DNA from: Sphingomonadales bacterium
Lineage (GTDB): Bacteria > Pseudomonadota > Alphaproteobacteria > SMXS01
Length of the DNA: 64,000 bases
Direction: 5' to 3'
Assembly: GCA_022844405.1 (NCBI GenBank)
Contig: JALHLV010000011.1
Span: forward strand, 1-64,000
Below the pieces are notes generated by a model. The model saw only the letters and a program-made list of their open reading frames with translations. It made no database searches and was not told the origin of the DNA. Shown in pieces: positions 44,788 to 54,209 of this stretch (positions are counted from its first letter, which is position 1; the number at the start of each line of letters is the position of its first letter). A program made the translations under genes and the position numbers.

Positions 44788-45450
44788 CTAGCCTATCAGG
44801 CCGGCGAGATCTGGTGCGTCGTTCCAGCCGCTCAAACGCGGCAGGCAGCTGATCTCGATCGAGCCCACGAAGCGTCCCAGCGCAGCCCGTGTCTCCGCCA
44901 GGGGAACGGGGCTGTCCGGTGACTCGGAGATGATGATTCCGGTGACGGTGACGCGCCGGTTGTTAAGCGCCGCCAGCGTCGCGATGGTGTGGCTTAGGGT
45001 GCCGAGATAGGAGCCGCATACCAGCAGGGCAGGGATCGAGAGTTCGGCGATCCAATCGGCGACGGTGTGGTTGTCATTGAGCGGCACGAACGCCCCTCCG
45101 ACGCCTTCGATCAGGGTGTGGTCGGCGTCTTCCGGCCGGTTGCAGAACTCGATCAGCTTCCGGAAGTCGATGGTGCGGCCTTCACGGCTCGCGGCCATGT
45201 CGGGCGAAATCGGTGCCGCGAAGCGCCAGGGCGAAATGTCGGCGATGGTCTCGGGCGTCACCGGCCGGTCCATGGCGCGCAGCAGCTCGGCGGTGTCGCT
45301 TTCGTTCAAGGTTTCGTCCGTGAAGCCGCTGATCACCGGTTTCAGCGCGCGCACCGTCTTGCCCTGCGCCCGCAACTGCCGGGCCAGCACGCTGGTCACC
45401 AGTGTCTTGCCGATGCCCGTGCCCGTCGCGGTGATGAAGGTGCGGCTCAT
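44788..45450 (-). CDS. bioD: Dethiobiotin synthase BioD
   Basis: 220 residues. The P-loop GTGIGKT is at residues 10-16, followed by LVTSVLARQL; the switch region has RALKPVISGF with the catalytic Lys, and LIEGVGGAFVPLND is the BioD signature. It closes the ureido ring of dethiobiotin from diaminopelargonate, CO2 and ATP. The ATG overlaps the bioF stop by 4 bases, so bioF and bioD form a coupled pair running leftwards from the shared bio promoter region. It is the last gene before the ccdAB insertion. Confidence 0.93.
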   Translation of the reverse strand: MSRTFITATGTGIGKTLVTSVLARQLRAQGKTVRALKPVISGFTDETLNESDTAELLRAMDRPVTPETIADISPWRFAAPISPDMAASREGRTIDFRKLIEFCNRPEDADHTLIEGVGGAFVPLNDNHTVADWIAELSIPALLVCGSYLGTLSHTIATLAALNNRRVTVTGIIISESPDSPVPLAETRAALGRFVGSIEISCLPRLSGWNDAPDLAGLIG

Positions 45451-46601
45451 CCCGCCAGTCCCAGCTCCCGCATGGACGCCACCAGCCCATCGATCTCCGG
45501 CTCCGTATGGGCCGAGGAGAAGGTCACGCGCAGCCGGGCCGTGCCTTCGGGCACGGTCGGCGGGCGGATGCCGGTCACCAGGTAGCCGCGCTCCTGCAGC
45601 GCGGCCGAGGCGTCCATCACCCGCCGCGCCTCGCCGAGGATGACGGGGACGATGGGGCTCACGGGCGCAGGCAGGTTGAGCGCGGCGCAGAACCGCGCCG
45701 CGTTGTTCACCGGCCGCGCGCACATCTCCGGGTCGCGCTCGATGATCTCCAGCGCCTTGATGGCGGCGGCGATGGTGCCCGGCGGCAGGCCGGTCGAATA
45801 GACGAAGCTGCGGCCACGGTTGCGGATCAGGTCAGCGACCGGCCGGCTGGCGCAGAGATAGCCGCCATAGGCGCCGACGGCCTTCGACAGCGTGCCCATC
45901 TGCAGCGGCACGTCGGACTTGGTCGCGCCGAGGAAGCTGCTGCCGCGGCCGCCGCCGACCACGCCCAGGCCGTGCGCGTCGTCGGTCATCAGCCAGGCGT
46001 CGTAGTCGCGGGCCAGCGCCGCGAGGCTGTCGATGGGCGCCATGTCGCCGTCCATGCTGAACACGCCGTCGACGGCGATCAGGCAGACGCCGTGCGCGGC
46101 GCGGTGCTCGCGCAGCAGGGCGCGGGCATGGTCCAGGTCATTGTGGCGGAACACCTGCATGGTGGCGCCGCTCATCCGGCCGCCGGCGAACAGGCAGGCA
46201 TGGTTGAGCTCGTCCTGCAGGATCAGGTCGCCCTCGCCGGCGAGGCAGGGAATCACGCCCACATTGGTCAGGTAGCCGCTGCCGAACACCAGGCAGTCCT
46301 CAGTCTGTTTCCAGCGCGCCAGCCCTGCCTCCAATGCGTCATAAAGCGGCGTATTGCCCGAGATCAGCCGCGAGCCGCCCGAGCCGGCGCCGTAGCGCGA
46401 GGTGGCCTCGCGCGCCGCCTCGATCACCTCGGGATGGTGCGACAGGCTGAGATAGTCGTTGCAGCAGAACGAGACGAGGTCGCGGCCGCCGCGCCTGGCG
46501 CCGGTCTCGCTGAAACGGTCGGTCGGGATCATCCGGCGACGCAGGCCCCGGGCCTCCAGCCGCTCCAGTTTTTCCCGGGCAAAGTCGTCGAGCGATGTCA
46601 T
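45447..46601 (-). CDS. bioF: 8-amino-7-oxononanoate synthase BioF
   Basis: 384 residues, PLP-dependent alpha-oxoamine synthase. It has CCNDYLSLSHHPEV and GSGGSRLISGN near the N-terminus, DDAHGLGVVGGGRG with the PLP Asp, and the PLP Lys region QMGTLSKAVGAYGGYL. It condenses pimeloyl-thioester with alanine in the first committed biotin step. The gene is divergent from bioB across 116 bases that hold a 21 bp palindrome. No pimeloyl-supply gene (bioC/bioH/bioZ) is present in the window. Confidence 0.93.
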   Translation of the reverse strand: MTSLDDFAREKLERLEARGLRRRMIPTDRFSETGARRGGRDLVSFCCNDYLSLSHHPEVIEAAREATSRYGAGSGGSRLISGNTPLYDALEAGLARWKQTEDCLVFGSGYLTNVGVIPCLAGEGDLILQDELNHACLFAGGRMSGATMQVFRHNDLDHARALLREHRAAHGVCLIAVDGVFSMDGDMAPIDSLAALARDYDAWLMTDDAHGLGVVGGGRGSSFLGATKSDVPLQMGTLSKAVGAYGGYLCASRPVADLIRNRGRSFVYSTGLPPGTIAAAIKALEIIERDPEMCARPVNNAARFCAALNLPAPVSPIVPVILGEARRVMDASAALQERGYLVTGIRPPTVPEGTARLRVTFSSAHTEPEIDGLVASMRELGLAG

Positions 46602-46639
46602 GGCGCGTCATGTATCATAGTCGCCCAGAACTGGACAGA

Positions 46640-46660
46640 CGCGGCAACATTGTTGCCGCG
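46640..46660. promoter_or_regulatory. 21 bp palindrome in divergent bioF/bioB promoter, operator candidate
   Basis: CGCGGCAAC (46640-46648) and GTTGCCGCG (46652-46660) are perfect arms around ATT. The palindrome is about midway between bioF (start 46601) and bioB (start 46718). A consensus -35 TTGACA lies five bases to its right (46665-46670) facing bioB, although the matching -10 is poor; a TATGAT box faces bioF near 46614. It does not resemble the TTATAGATAA-type BioR sites I know in alphaproteobacteria. Confidence 0.6.
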
Positions 46661-46717
46661 TGGCTTGACAGATGAGGCGGTCGCGGCAAGGGTAGCCGCG
46701 AATTCCGGAGGATGCCG

Positions 46718-47701
46718 ATGACCGATACAATCCGCCACGACTGGACGCTCGGGGAAGTCAAGGCGCTGTTCGACTTGCCGTTCAGCGACCTGATGTTCCG
46801 CGCCCAGGGCGTGCACCGGCGGCACTTCGATCCGAACAAGGTCCAGCTCAGCACCCTCTTGTCGATCAAGACCGGCGGCTGCGCCGAGGATTGCGCCTAT
46901 TGCCCGCAGGCGGCGCGCTACGACACCGGCGTCGACGCCGGCAAGCTTCTGCCGCTCGACGAGGTGCTGGCCGACGCGCGCCGGGCGCGCGACGCCGGCG
47001 CGTCCCGTTACTGCATGGGCGCGGCGTGGCGCTCGCCCAAGGACAAGGACCTGGACAAGGTGATCGACATGGTGCGCGGCGTGCGCGCCATGGGTCTGGA
47101 AACCTGCGTCACCCTCGGCATGCTGAAGGCCGAGCAGGCCCGGCGGCTGAAAGACGCCGGCCTCGACTACTACAACCACAACATCGATACCTCGGAAGAG
47201 TTCTACGGCGAGATCATCACCACCCGCTGCTACGAGGACCGGCTGGAGACGCTGGAGCATGTGCGCGACGCCGGGCTCAGCGTCTGCTGCGGCGGCATCG
47301 TCGGCATGGGCGAGTCGCGCGACGACCGCGCCGGCATGCTGATGACCCTGGCCAACCTGCCCAGGCATCCCGAGAGCGTGCCGATCAACATGCTGGTGCA
47401 GGTCGAGGGCACGCCGCTGTTCGGCGCGGAGAAGCTCGATCACTTCGAATTCGTGCGCACCATCGCCGTCGCCCGGATCATGATGCCCGAGAGCTTCGTG
47501 CGCCTGTCGGCCGGCCGCGAGACCATGGACGACGCGGTGCAGGCGCTGTGCTTCCTCGCCGGCGCCAACTCGATCTTCTATGGCGAGAAGCTGCTGACCA
47601 CGCCGAACCCGGAGAACAACCGCGACGTCCGCCTGTTCGACCGGCTGGGCATCGCGCCGCTGGGCGCGGAAGACCTCGCGGCGCGCCACGCGGCTGAATG
47701 A
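46718..47701 (+). CDS. bioB: Biotin synthase BioB
   Basis: 327-residue radical-SAM enzyme. The 4Fe-4S cluster motif is Cys55-x3-Cys59-x2-Cys62 ([12 protein letters not shown]). Other BioB landmarks are [37 protein letters not shown], and the Arg ligand region near [11 protein letters not shown] that holds the auxiliary 2Fe-2S cluster. It inserts sulphur into dethiobiotin. The second ATG (46718) is preferred because GGAGG is six bases before it but directly abuts the first. It overlaps bioA by ATGA. Confidence 0.95.
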   Translation: MTDTIRHDWTLGEVKALFDLPFSDLMFRAQGVHRRHFDPNKVQLSTLLSIKTGGCAEDCAYCPQAARYDTGVDAGKLLPLDEVLADARRARDAGASRYCMGAAWRSPKDKDLDKVIDMVRGVRAMGLETCVTLGMLKAEQARRLKDAGLDYYNHNIDTSEEFYGEIITTRCYEDRLETLEHVRDAGLSVCCGGIVGMGESRDDRAGMLMTLANLPRHPESVPINMLVQVEGTPLFGAEKLDHFEFVRTIAVARIMMPESFVRLSAGRETMDDAVQALCFLAGANSIFYGEKLLTTPNPENNRDVRLFDRLGIAPLGAEDLAARHAAE

Positions 47702-48993
47702 CGTCATCCGCGCCAAGGCTGCCCAACACGGCGCCCGAATGGCTCCGCGACGGCTACCAGCACATCTGGATGCCCTACACCCAGATGCAGACCACGCCGC
47801 CGCCGGTGCCGGTGACGCGGACCGACGGCGTGCGGCTGACGCTGGCCGACGGGCGGGACCTGATCGACGGCACCGCGTCGTGGTGGACGGCCTGTCACGG
47901 CTACAATCATCCGCACATCGTCGCGGCCATGCAGCGGCAGGTCGCGGAGATGCCCCACGTCATGTTCGGCGGGCTGGCGCACGAGCCGGCTTTTAGATTG
48001 GCCTCGCGCCTCGCCGCGCTGACGCCGGGCGACCTCGACCGGGTGTTCTTCGCCGAGGGCGGCTCGGTCGCCGTCGAGGTCGCCATGAAGATGGCGCTGC
48101 AGTACTTCATCAACCGTGGCCAGAACGAGCGCACGAAGTTCGTCAGCTTCTATGGCGGCTATCACGGCGACACCTTTGCCGCCATGTCGGTCTGCGATCC
48201 CCAGGACGGCATGCATGCGCTGTTCGCGGACGCCATGCCGCGGAACTACGTGACCGCGCTGCCGCAAACGCCCGAGCAGCAGGACACCTTCAACCTGTTC
48301 ATGGACGAGAACGCCCACCGCATCGCCGCCGTCATCGTCGAGCCCCTGGTACAGGGCGCGGGCGGCATGAAGTTCCACGGCGCCGAGGTGCTGCGTTGTC
48401 TGCGCGAGGCCTGCGACCGGACCGGCGCGCTGCTGGTCTTCGACGAAATCTTCACCGGCTTCGGCCGCACCGGGGCGATGTTCGCCGCCGAGGCCGCCGG
48501 CGTCGTGCCCGACATCATGTGCGTCGGCAAGGCGCTGACCGGCGGCACCACGCCGCTGTCGGCGGCCATCGCCCGCGAGCACGTGTTCGAGGCGTTCCTC
48601 AGCGACGATCCCCGGGCGGCGCTGATGCACGGCCCCACCTTCATGGCCAATCCGCTCGCCTGCGCCGCCGCCAACGCGGCGCTCGACCTGTTCGAGCGGG
48701 AGCCGTGGCGCGAGACCGTCGCGCGGATCGAAGCGCAGATGCGGCGCGAGCTGGAGCCCTGCCGCGCGCTGCCGGGCGTCGTCGATGTCCGGGTGCTTGG
48801 CGCGATCGCGGCGATCCAGCTTGCCGACCTGAGCGACAACGAGGCGCTCAAGGCCCGGTTCATGGAGGAAGGCGTCTGGCTGCGGCCGTTCGGCGACATC
48901 GTCTACCTGACGCCGCCCTTCATCATCGGCGAGGAGGACCTTTGCCGGTTGACGGGCGCGATAGTCGGCGTACTTTCGGCGCGGGGCTCGTGA
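47698..48993 (+). CDS. bioA: Adenosylmethionine-8-amino-7-oxononanoate aminotransferase BioA
   Basis: 431 residues of class III PLP aminotransferase. The start [20 protein letters not shown] is characteristic of BioA, followed by [36 protein letters not shown], the PLP Asp in [15 protein letters not shown] and the PLP Lys in [13 protein letters not shown]. It makes diaminopelargonate from KAPA using S-adenosylmethionine as amino donor. Coupled to bioB by a 4-base overlap. With bioF/bioD on the other strand the window has the complete set for the last four steps. Confidence 0.95.
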   Translation: MTSSAPRLPNTAPEWLRDGYQHIWMPYTQMQTTPPPVPVTRTDGVRLTLADGRDLIDGTASWWTACHGYNHPHIVAAMQRQVAEMPHVMFGGLAHEPAFRLASRLAALTPGDLDRVFFAEGGSVAVEVAMKMALQYFINRGQNERTKFVSFYGGYHGDTFAAMSVCDPQDGMHALFADAMPRNYVTALPQTPEQQDTFNLFMDENAHRIAAVIVEPLVQGAGGMKFHGAEVLRCLREACDRTGALLVFDEIFTGFGRTGAMFAAEAAGVVPDIMCVGKALTGGTTPLSAAIAREHVFEAFLSDDPRAALMHGPTFMANPLACAAANAALDLFEREPWRETVARIEAQMRRELEPCRALPGVVDVRVLGAIAAIQLADLSDNEALKARFMEEGVWLRPFGDIVYLTPPFIIGEEDLCRLTGAIVGVLSARGS

Positions 48994-49066
48994 AACCACG
49001 ACGGAAATCTCTTTTCCGTTGCACCTTCGAACCAATATAAACTGCGCAAGATCGGAAAGCGCCCCA

Positions 49067-51049
49067 ATGGACATTCGAGTCGATCCCCAGCCCGAAGCTG
49101 ACCTGCCGGCCGATGTGCTGGAGCGGGCGAGGGCTGTGGCGGCCGCGCCCGTCAGCCTGGTCACCGGCGTCGACGTTGCGCTGATCGCGGGCGGTGGCAT
49201 GCCGGTCGAGGCTGGCAACCTGGTCGACTATGTGGCGCGTGCCGCCAACGATTTCGCCAGCCAGATCCGGATGGAGAAGGGCGCCGAACGTGTCGCCGCG
49301 CTGCGCGCCGAGCTGGCGCGCCGTGGCCTCGACGGCTTCGTCGTGCCCATGGCCGACGAGTACCAGAACGAATTCGTGCCGCGCCACGCGCAGCGGCTGG
49401 CCTGGCTCAGCGGCTTCCTCGGCTCGGCGGGAGCCATCATCGTGCTCGCCGACAAGGCCGCCGTGTTCGTCGACGGCCGCTACACCCTGCAGGTGCGCGA
49501 CCAGGTCGACCTCGAGGTGTTCGAGACCAGGTCCTATCTCGATGTGCCCAAATGGGTCGGCGAGACCATGAAGACCGGCCAGACGCTGGGCTACGACCCT
49601 TGGCTGCATACCGAAACCGGCGTCAAGGCGCTGCTCGAGGCCTGCGAGAAGGCCGGCGCCGAACTGGTCGCCGTCGACGGCAATCCGATCGACGCCGTCT
49701 GGACCGACCAGCCGCCGCGGCCGCTGGCGCGCATCGTGCCGCACGACCTGCGCTATACCGGCGAACCCGCCGCCGACAAGCGGGCCCGCATGGCCGAGGC
49801 GGTGAAGTCCGCCGGCGCCAGCGCTCTCGCTCTGTCGGCCACCGACTCCATCGCCTGGCTGCTCAACATCCGCGGCGCCGACGTGGCGCGCACGCCGCTG
49901 GCGCTGTCATACGCGCTGCTGCACGACGACGCCTCGGTCGACTTGTTCGTCGACGAGCGCAAGGTGGATGCCGCGCTTGGCGCCCATCTGGGCAATCAGG
50001 TCCGGGTCGAGCCGGAAGCCGCGCTGGCGCTGGCGCTCGCCGGCTTCAGGGACAAGCCGGTGATGGTCGATCCGGCATCCGCGCCGGTCTGGTTCGTCGA
50101 CCGCCTGGAGCAGGGCGGCGCGACCATCGTGCGCAAGACCGATCCGATCCAGAAGGCCAAGGCGCTGAAGAACCCGGCCGAGCTGAACGGCACCCGCGCC
50201 GCCCACAAGCGCGACGGCGTGGCGCTCGCCAAATTCTTCTGCTGGCTGGCCGCGAACGCGCCCAAGGGCACGGTCGACGAGCTGTCGGCGGTGGAGCGGC
50301 TGCAGGCGTTCCGCCAGCAGGGCGACCTGTTCCGCGACCTCAGCTTCGACACCATCTCGGGCGCCGGCCCCAACGGCGCCATCGTCCACTACCGGTCGAG
50401 CGAGAGGACCAACCGGACGCTGGCGCTGGGCGAGCTTTACCTCGTCGACTCGGGCGCCCAATACCTCGACGGCACCACCGACGTGACCCGCGCCGTCGCC
50501 ATTGGCACGCCGTCGGCCGAGCACCGCGACCGCTTCACCCGGGTGCTGCGCGGCCACATCGCGCTGGCCATGGCGCGCTTCCCGAAGGGCACGACGGGTC
50601 ACCAGCTCGACGTGCTGGCGCGGATGCCGCTGTGGCAGGGCGGCTTCAATTTCAACCACGGCACCGGTCACGGCGTCGGTTCGTATCTGGGCGTGCATGA
50701 AGGGCCGCACAGCATCTCGCCGCGCCCGTCCAGCGTCGCGCTGGAGCCGGGCATGATCGTGTCCAACGAGCCGGGCTATTACAAGGAAGGCGACTACGGC
50801 ATCCGCATGGAGAACCTGGTCGCCGTGGTGCCGGCCGAGCCGGGCGAGGACGACTCGCCGTTCTACGAGCTGGAGACGTTGACCCTGGCGCCCATCGACC
50901 GGTCGCTGATCGACCCGGCGATGATGACCGGACCGGAGCTGGACTGGCTGAACGCCTATCACCGCCGCGTTCGCGACGAGATCGGCCCCCGGCTGGACGA
51001 CAAGACCCGCGCCTGGCTGGAAGCCGCCACCGCGCCGATCACGGCTTAG
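49067..51049 (+). CDS. Aminopeptidase P family (X-Pro aminopeptidase), long form
   Basis: 660 residues of M24B metallopeptidase in the three-domain form related to XPNPEP1. Two creatinase-like N-domains (about 70-200 and 215-375) precede the pita-bread catalytic domain. Metal ligands are visible: Asp in LVDSGAQYLDGTTDVTR (two Asp), His in HGTGHGVG, Glu in VSNEPGYY and Glu in RMENLVAV. It would remove N-terminal residues before proline in the cytoplasm. The first 65 or so residues (from MDIRVDPQPE) are an extra N-terminal stretch. The start ATG at 49067 follows GGAAAG; a frame start 16 codons earlier lacks a ribosome site. Confidence 0.92.
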   Translation: MDIRVDPQPEADLPADVLERARAVAAAPVSLVTGVDVALIAGGGMPVEAGNLVDYVARAANDFASQIRMEKGAERVAALRAELARRGLDGFVVPMADEYQNEFVPRHAQRLAWLSGFLGSAGAIIVLADKAAVFVDGRYTLQVRDQVDLEVFETRSYLDVPKWVGETMKTGQTLGYDPWLHTETGVKALLEACEKAGAELVAVDGNPIDAVWTDQPPRPLARIVPHDLRYTGEPAADKRARMAEAVKSAGASALALSATDSIAWLLNIRGADVARTPLALSYALLHDDASVDLFVDERKVDAALGAHLGNQVRVEPEAALALALAGFRDKPVMVDPASAPVWFVDRLEQGGATIVRKTDPIQKAKALKNPAELNGTRAAHKRDGVALAKFFCWLAANAPKGTVDELSAVERLQAFRQQGDLFRDLSFDTISGAGPNGAIVHYRSSERTNRTLALGELYLVDSGAQYLDGTTDVTRAVAIGTPSAEHRDRFTRVLRGHIALAMARFPKGTTGHQLDVLARMPLWQGGFNFNHGTGHGVGSYLGVHEGPHSISPRPSSVALEPGMIVSNEPGYYKEGDYGIRMENLVAVVPAEPGEDDSPFYELETLTLAPIDRSLIDPAMMTGPELDWLNAYHRRVRDEIGPRLDDKTRAWLEAATAPITA

Positions 51050-51114
51050 CGGCCGCCCGCTTCCGCCCCGTCACCCGAATGCCGCCGGCCTCGGACTCCG
51101 CCCGTATGGGGCGG

Positions 51115-51375
51115 TCACTGGCGGGCGATGGTGACCGACCTGTAGGGCTCGCCCAGTTTCATCAGGTCGTCGCTCCGGTAGCATTCGGCTTTCATGCTTT
51201 CCCCCTCCGCCAGCCCGTTGCGGACGCTCTCGATGAAATCCGTGTTGCCGATGGCGGCCTCGCAGGGCCGGGCGGCGTCGATATGCGCCTCGCGCTGGAA
51301 CGCGCCATATTCGCTGACGGTATAGCTGACCAGGTTTCCGTTCAGCAGGTAGAACAGGACGATGAGTGTTTTCAT
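51115..51375 (-). CDS. Hypothetical small exported protein
   Basis: 86 residues I do not recognise. The N-terminus MKTLIVLFYLLNGNLVSYTV could be a short signal or a membrane anchor, and the remainder has two cysteines (RPCEAAIG and AECYRSDD) that could form a disulphide if exported. No obvious domain. The ribosome site is weak (CCCCGGTC before ATG). It lies alone between the aminopeptidase (convergent) and the DUF1289 gene (same strand, 44 bases upstream). Treat as a probable but unproven gene. Confidence 0.5.
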   Translation of the reverse strand: MKTLIVLFYLLNGNLVSYTVSEYGAFQREAHIDAARPCEAAIGNTDFIESVRNGLAEGESMKAECYRSDDLMKLGEPYRSVTIARQ

Positions 51376-51419
51376 GACCGGGGATTATGCCGCCCGCGAG
51401 GGCGCGAGGCCAGGACCCT

Positions 51420-51590
51420 TCAACTGCCGTTGGCGGCGTCGCGGCGGGCCGGAAGCTGGGCCAGCACGGCGCGCTTTTCCTCGTCGTCGTAGCTTGACCA
51501 GCCGCCGATCTCGCGGATGGTGCGGAAGCATCCGAGGCAATGGCGGTCGCCGAGGCGGCACACGCCGATACAGGGGGATTCGATGGTCAT
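51420..51590 (-). CDS. DUF1289 domain protein
   Basis: 56 residues with the full DUF1289 cysteine pattern: SPCIGVCRLGD, then CLGCFRTIREIGGW, and the end EEKRAVLAQLPARR. Four cysteines in C-x3-C and C-x2-C arrangement suggest a small metal or Fe-S site. These proteins are very common in Alpha-, Beta- and Gammaproteobacteria; their role is not established to my knowledge. Start ATG at 51590. It is short enough to be missed by routine calling. Confidence 0.85.
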   Translation of the reverse strand: MTIESPCIGVCRLGDRHCLGCFRTIREIGGWSSYDDEEKRAVLAQLPARRDAANGS

Positions 51591-51784
51591 TGCCGCTCGC
51601 TATGGTTGGCCGTCACTTACCCACAGGCGCGCGGCAAAGCAAGCGCCATGCCGAGTCGCCGGTCGCGGCATGCCCGTCCGCCGGCCCCGCGGATCAGAAA
51701 AAACATATGTTTCTCCGCCAATTGACTTATTATGGCCGGGACTGTTCATTTGCGGTTTAGGTGGGGGTGGGTACAATTCGCCGC

Positions 51785-52084
51785 ATGCGATGGACGACGA
51801 TCATTGTGGGGGCTGCACTGTTGACGGGCGCCGGTCAGGCGTTGGCCAATAGCGAGCAGGAGAGCGCGCGCGACGCCTACCAGCGCGGCGAGATCATGTC
51901 GCTCGAGGACATCAGGCGCAACGTGCAGCGCGACTTCGACGGTCAGATCATCGGCACCCAGCTCAAGTCCGACAACGCCGACTACGTCTACAAGTTCCGC
52001 GTGTTGTCGCCCGACGGGAACATGATGACCATCGACGTCGACGCCAGGACCTCGCGGGTGATTGACGTCAAGGGCCGGCGCTAG
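51785..52084 (+). CDS. PepSY-domain periplasmic protein, FeuN-like
   Basis: 99 residues: a signal peptide (MRWTTIIVGAALLTGAGQALA) and a single PepSY domain (about 35-98: GEIMSLEDIRRNVQRDFDGQ, YVYKFRVLSPDGNMMTIDVD, VIDVKGRR). The stop codon is followed immediately by the response regulator ATG. Small periplasmic PepSY proteins encoded just ahead of PhoP/FeuP-type regulators can restrain the sensor kinase, as FeuN does for FeuQ in rhizobia; by position this one would do the same. The start ATG at 51785 gives a clean signal peptide; a GTG eight codons earlier would not. Confidence 0.8.
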   Translation: MRWTTIIVGAALLTGAGQALANSEQESARDAYQRGEIMSLEDIRRNVQRDFDGQIIGTQLKSDNADYVYKFRVLSPDGNMMTIDVDARTSRVIDVKGRR

Positions 52085-52756
52085 ATGCGCGCCCTGGTCG
52101 TCGAGGACGATCCCGACCTCCTCCGACAGCTCTCCGATACACTGCGCGCCGAAGGCTATGCCGTCGACCAGGCGACCGACGGCGAGGAAGCCATGTATCT
52201 GGGCGAGGTCGAACCCTACGACGTGGTGGTGCTCGACCTGGGCCTGCCGGTCATGGACGGTGTTTCGGTGCTGAAGGGCTGGCGCGCCAAGGACCGCACC
52301 ATGCCGGTGCTGATCCTCACCGCGCGCGGCCAGTGGAGCGAGAAGGTGGCGGGCTTCGACGCCGGCGCCGACGACTACCTGACCAAGCCGTTCCAGATGG
52401 AGGAACTGCTGGCGCGCATCCGGGCGCTGATCCGGCGCGCGGCGGGGCATGCGTCGCCGGTGATGCGCTGCGGCCCGGTCGAGGTGGATACCAACAGCGC
52501 GACCGTGACGGTCGATGGCGAGAGCATCAAGCTGACCGGGCACGAGTACAAGCTGTTGTCCTACATGATCCACCACATGAACAAGATCGTGTCCCGCACC
52601 GAGCTGACCGAACACATCTACGACCAGGACTTCGACCGTGATTCCAACACCATCGAGGTCTTCGTCGGCCGGCTGCGCAAGAAGCTGGGCGTCGATGTGA
52701 TCAAGACCGTGCGGGGCCTGGGCTACCGCATGGAGCCGGACGGTGAGGCGTCCTAG
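52085..52756 (+). CDS. OmpR-family response regulator (PhoP/FeuP-like)
   Basis: 223 residues: receiver domain (1-115) with acidic pocket VVEDDPD, phospho-Asp in VVVLDLGLPVMDG (near residue 51), switch Thr in LILTARG and Lys in YLTKPFQ; then a winged-helix DNA-binding domain (about 130-220) with KLTGHEYKLLSYM, RTELTEHIYDQDFDRDSNT and KLGVDVIKTVRGLGYR. Its wording is closest to PhoP/FeuP-type regulators of Mg2+ or osmotic response. It starts directly after the PepSY gene and overlaps the kinase gene by 14 bases, so all three are one transcript. Confidence 0.93.
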   Translation: MRALVVEDDPDLLRQLSDTLRAEGYAVDQATDGEEAMYLGEVEPYDVVVLDLGLPVMDGVSVLKGWRAKDRTMPVLILTARGQWSEKVAGFDAGADDYLTKPFQMEELLARIRALIRRAAGHASPVMRCGPVEVDTNSATVTVDGESIKLTGHEYKLLSYMIHHMNKIVSRTELTEHIYDQDFDRDSNTIEVFVGRLRKKLGVDVIKTVRGLGYRMEPDGEAS

Positions 52757-54098
52757 CTCCCTAACCCTTCGTCTTATCCTCGGTGCCGGTCTGTGGACCC
52801 TGTTCGCGCTGATCGTCGTCGGCGTGGTGCTGTCGTTCCTGTTCCGCCAGACGGTCGAGCGCAGCTTCGACGCGCGCCTCAACGTGCTGCTCGAGAGCCT
52901 CATCGTCTCGGCCGAGTATGACCGCAAGCGCGGCGTCTATCTCAGCGGGTCGCTGCCCGATCCGCGCTTCGAACAGCCCTATTCCGGCTGGTACTGGCAG
53001 ATCACGCCGCGCAACGGCGCGGTGATGATCTCGCGCTCGCTGTGGGACCGCGAACTGGTCCAGGACCTGTCGCAGCCGGCGCCGCAGCCGCGCCAGTACT
53101 ACGCCATGGGTCCCGACGACCAGGAAGTCCGGGTCATCGAGCGCGACATCATCTTTCCCGACGCCGACGCCAGCGTGCGCTTTGCCGTCGCCGGGGTCAC
53201 CACGGAGAACCAGCAGCAGGTGGCGCGGTTCGTGGGCGCCATCGTCCTCGCGCTCGGCCTGATGGGCCTGGGTCTGCTCGGCGCCGTGATCATCCAGGTC
53301 CGCTACGGCCTCAGGCCGCTGCGCAGCCTGCGGCGCGAGCTGGAGCGGGTGCGATCGGGTACGGTCGACCAGCTCGAGGGCGAGTATCCGGCCGAGATCG
53401 CGCCCGTGGTCGGCGAGCTCAACCAGCTGATCGAGCACAACGCCGCCGTGCTGGCCCGCGCCCGCACCCATGTGGGTAATCTGGCGCATGCGCTGAAGAC
53501 GCCGCTATCGGTGCTGATGAACGAGAGCGACGCCGATTCGAGCGCGCTCGGCGTCTCGATCCGCCGTCAGCTCGAGGTGATGCGCCGCCTCGTCGACCAC
53601 TACCTGGTGCGCGCCCGCACGGCGGCGGCCGGGCAGGTGATCGGCACGCGGACGCCGGTCGCGCCCGCCGTGCACAGCCTGAAGACCACGCTGGAGAAGA
53701 TCTACGCCGGCCGCGACCTGTCGATCGTCGTCGACGGCGGCGAGAAGCTCAGCTTCCGCGGCGAGCGCCAGGATTTCGACGAGATGCTGGGCAATCTGAT
53801 GGACAATGCCTGCAAATGGGCCAGGACCGTGGTCCACGTCACCAGCGAGCGGCGCGACAACCAGCTCGTCTTCCTGGTGGAGGACGACGGCCCCGGCATC
53901 GGCGACGAACAGCGCGAGGCGGTGTTCAGCCGCGGCCAGCGGCTCGACGAGGCGACGCCGGGAAGCGGCCTCGGCCTCAGCATCGTCCGCGACATCTCCG
54001 GCCTCTATGGCGGCGGTATCGCCCTCGACCGCTCGGAGCTGGGCGGGTTGAAGGCCATCCTGACCTTGCCCGCCGCCGCCGACTCGGGCGCCGCCTGA
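52743..54098 (+). CDS. Sensor histidine kinase (PhoQ/FeuQ-like)
   Basis: 451 residues. A first membrane helix (about 12-38, GAGLWTLFALIVVGVVLSFL) is followed by a periplasmic sensor region of about 125 residues, a second helix (about 163-185) and HAMP. The dimerisation domain has the phospho-His in VGNLAHALKTPLSVLMNES, and the ATPase domain has NLMDNACKWA, VEDDGPGIG and GSGLGLSIVRDI. GTG start at 52743 inside the regulator gene. The periplasmic PepSY protein encoded ahead is a likely ligand or restraint on the sensor region. Confidence 0.92.
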   Translation: MRRPSSLTLRLILGAGLWTLFALIVVGVVLSFLFRQTVERSFDARLNVLLESLIVSAEYDRKRGVYLSGSLPDPRFEQPYSGWYWQITPRNGAVMISRSLWDRELVQDLSQPAPQPRQYYAMGPDDQEVRVIERDIIFPDADASVRFAVAGVTTENQQQVARFVGAIVLALGLMGLGLLGAVIIQVRYGLRPLRSLRRELERVRSGTVDQLEGEYPAEIAPVVGELNQLIEHNAAVLARARTHVGNLAHALKTPLSVLMNESDADSSALGVSIRRQLEVMRRLVDHYLVRARTAAAGQVIGTRTPVAPAVHSLKTTLEKIYAGRDLSIVVDGGEKLSFRGERQDFDEMLGNLMDNACKWARTVVHVTSERRDNQLVFLVEDDGPGIGDEQREAVFSRGQRLDEATPGSGLGLSIVRDISGLYGGGIALDRSELGGLKAILTLPAAADSGAA

Positions 54099-54209
54099 GC
54101 GCGGAACATCGTCCGGCCCGGGTCGTTCAGGGATCGTTCAGCTAAGCGGCCGCACTGTTGCGTCGACGTGGCCGGCGGGACGTCCTGACGGTTCAAAACG
54201 AGGTTCAAT

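Noticed and set aside
46665-46700. Full sigma-70 promoter for bioB
   Set aside because: TTGACA is a consensus -35, but no acceptable -10 is found 16-18 bases downstream, so only the -35 is noted.
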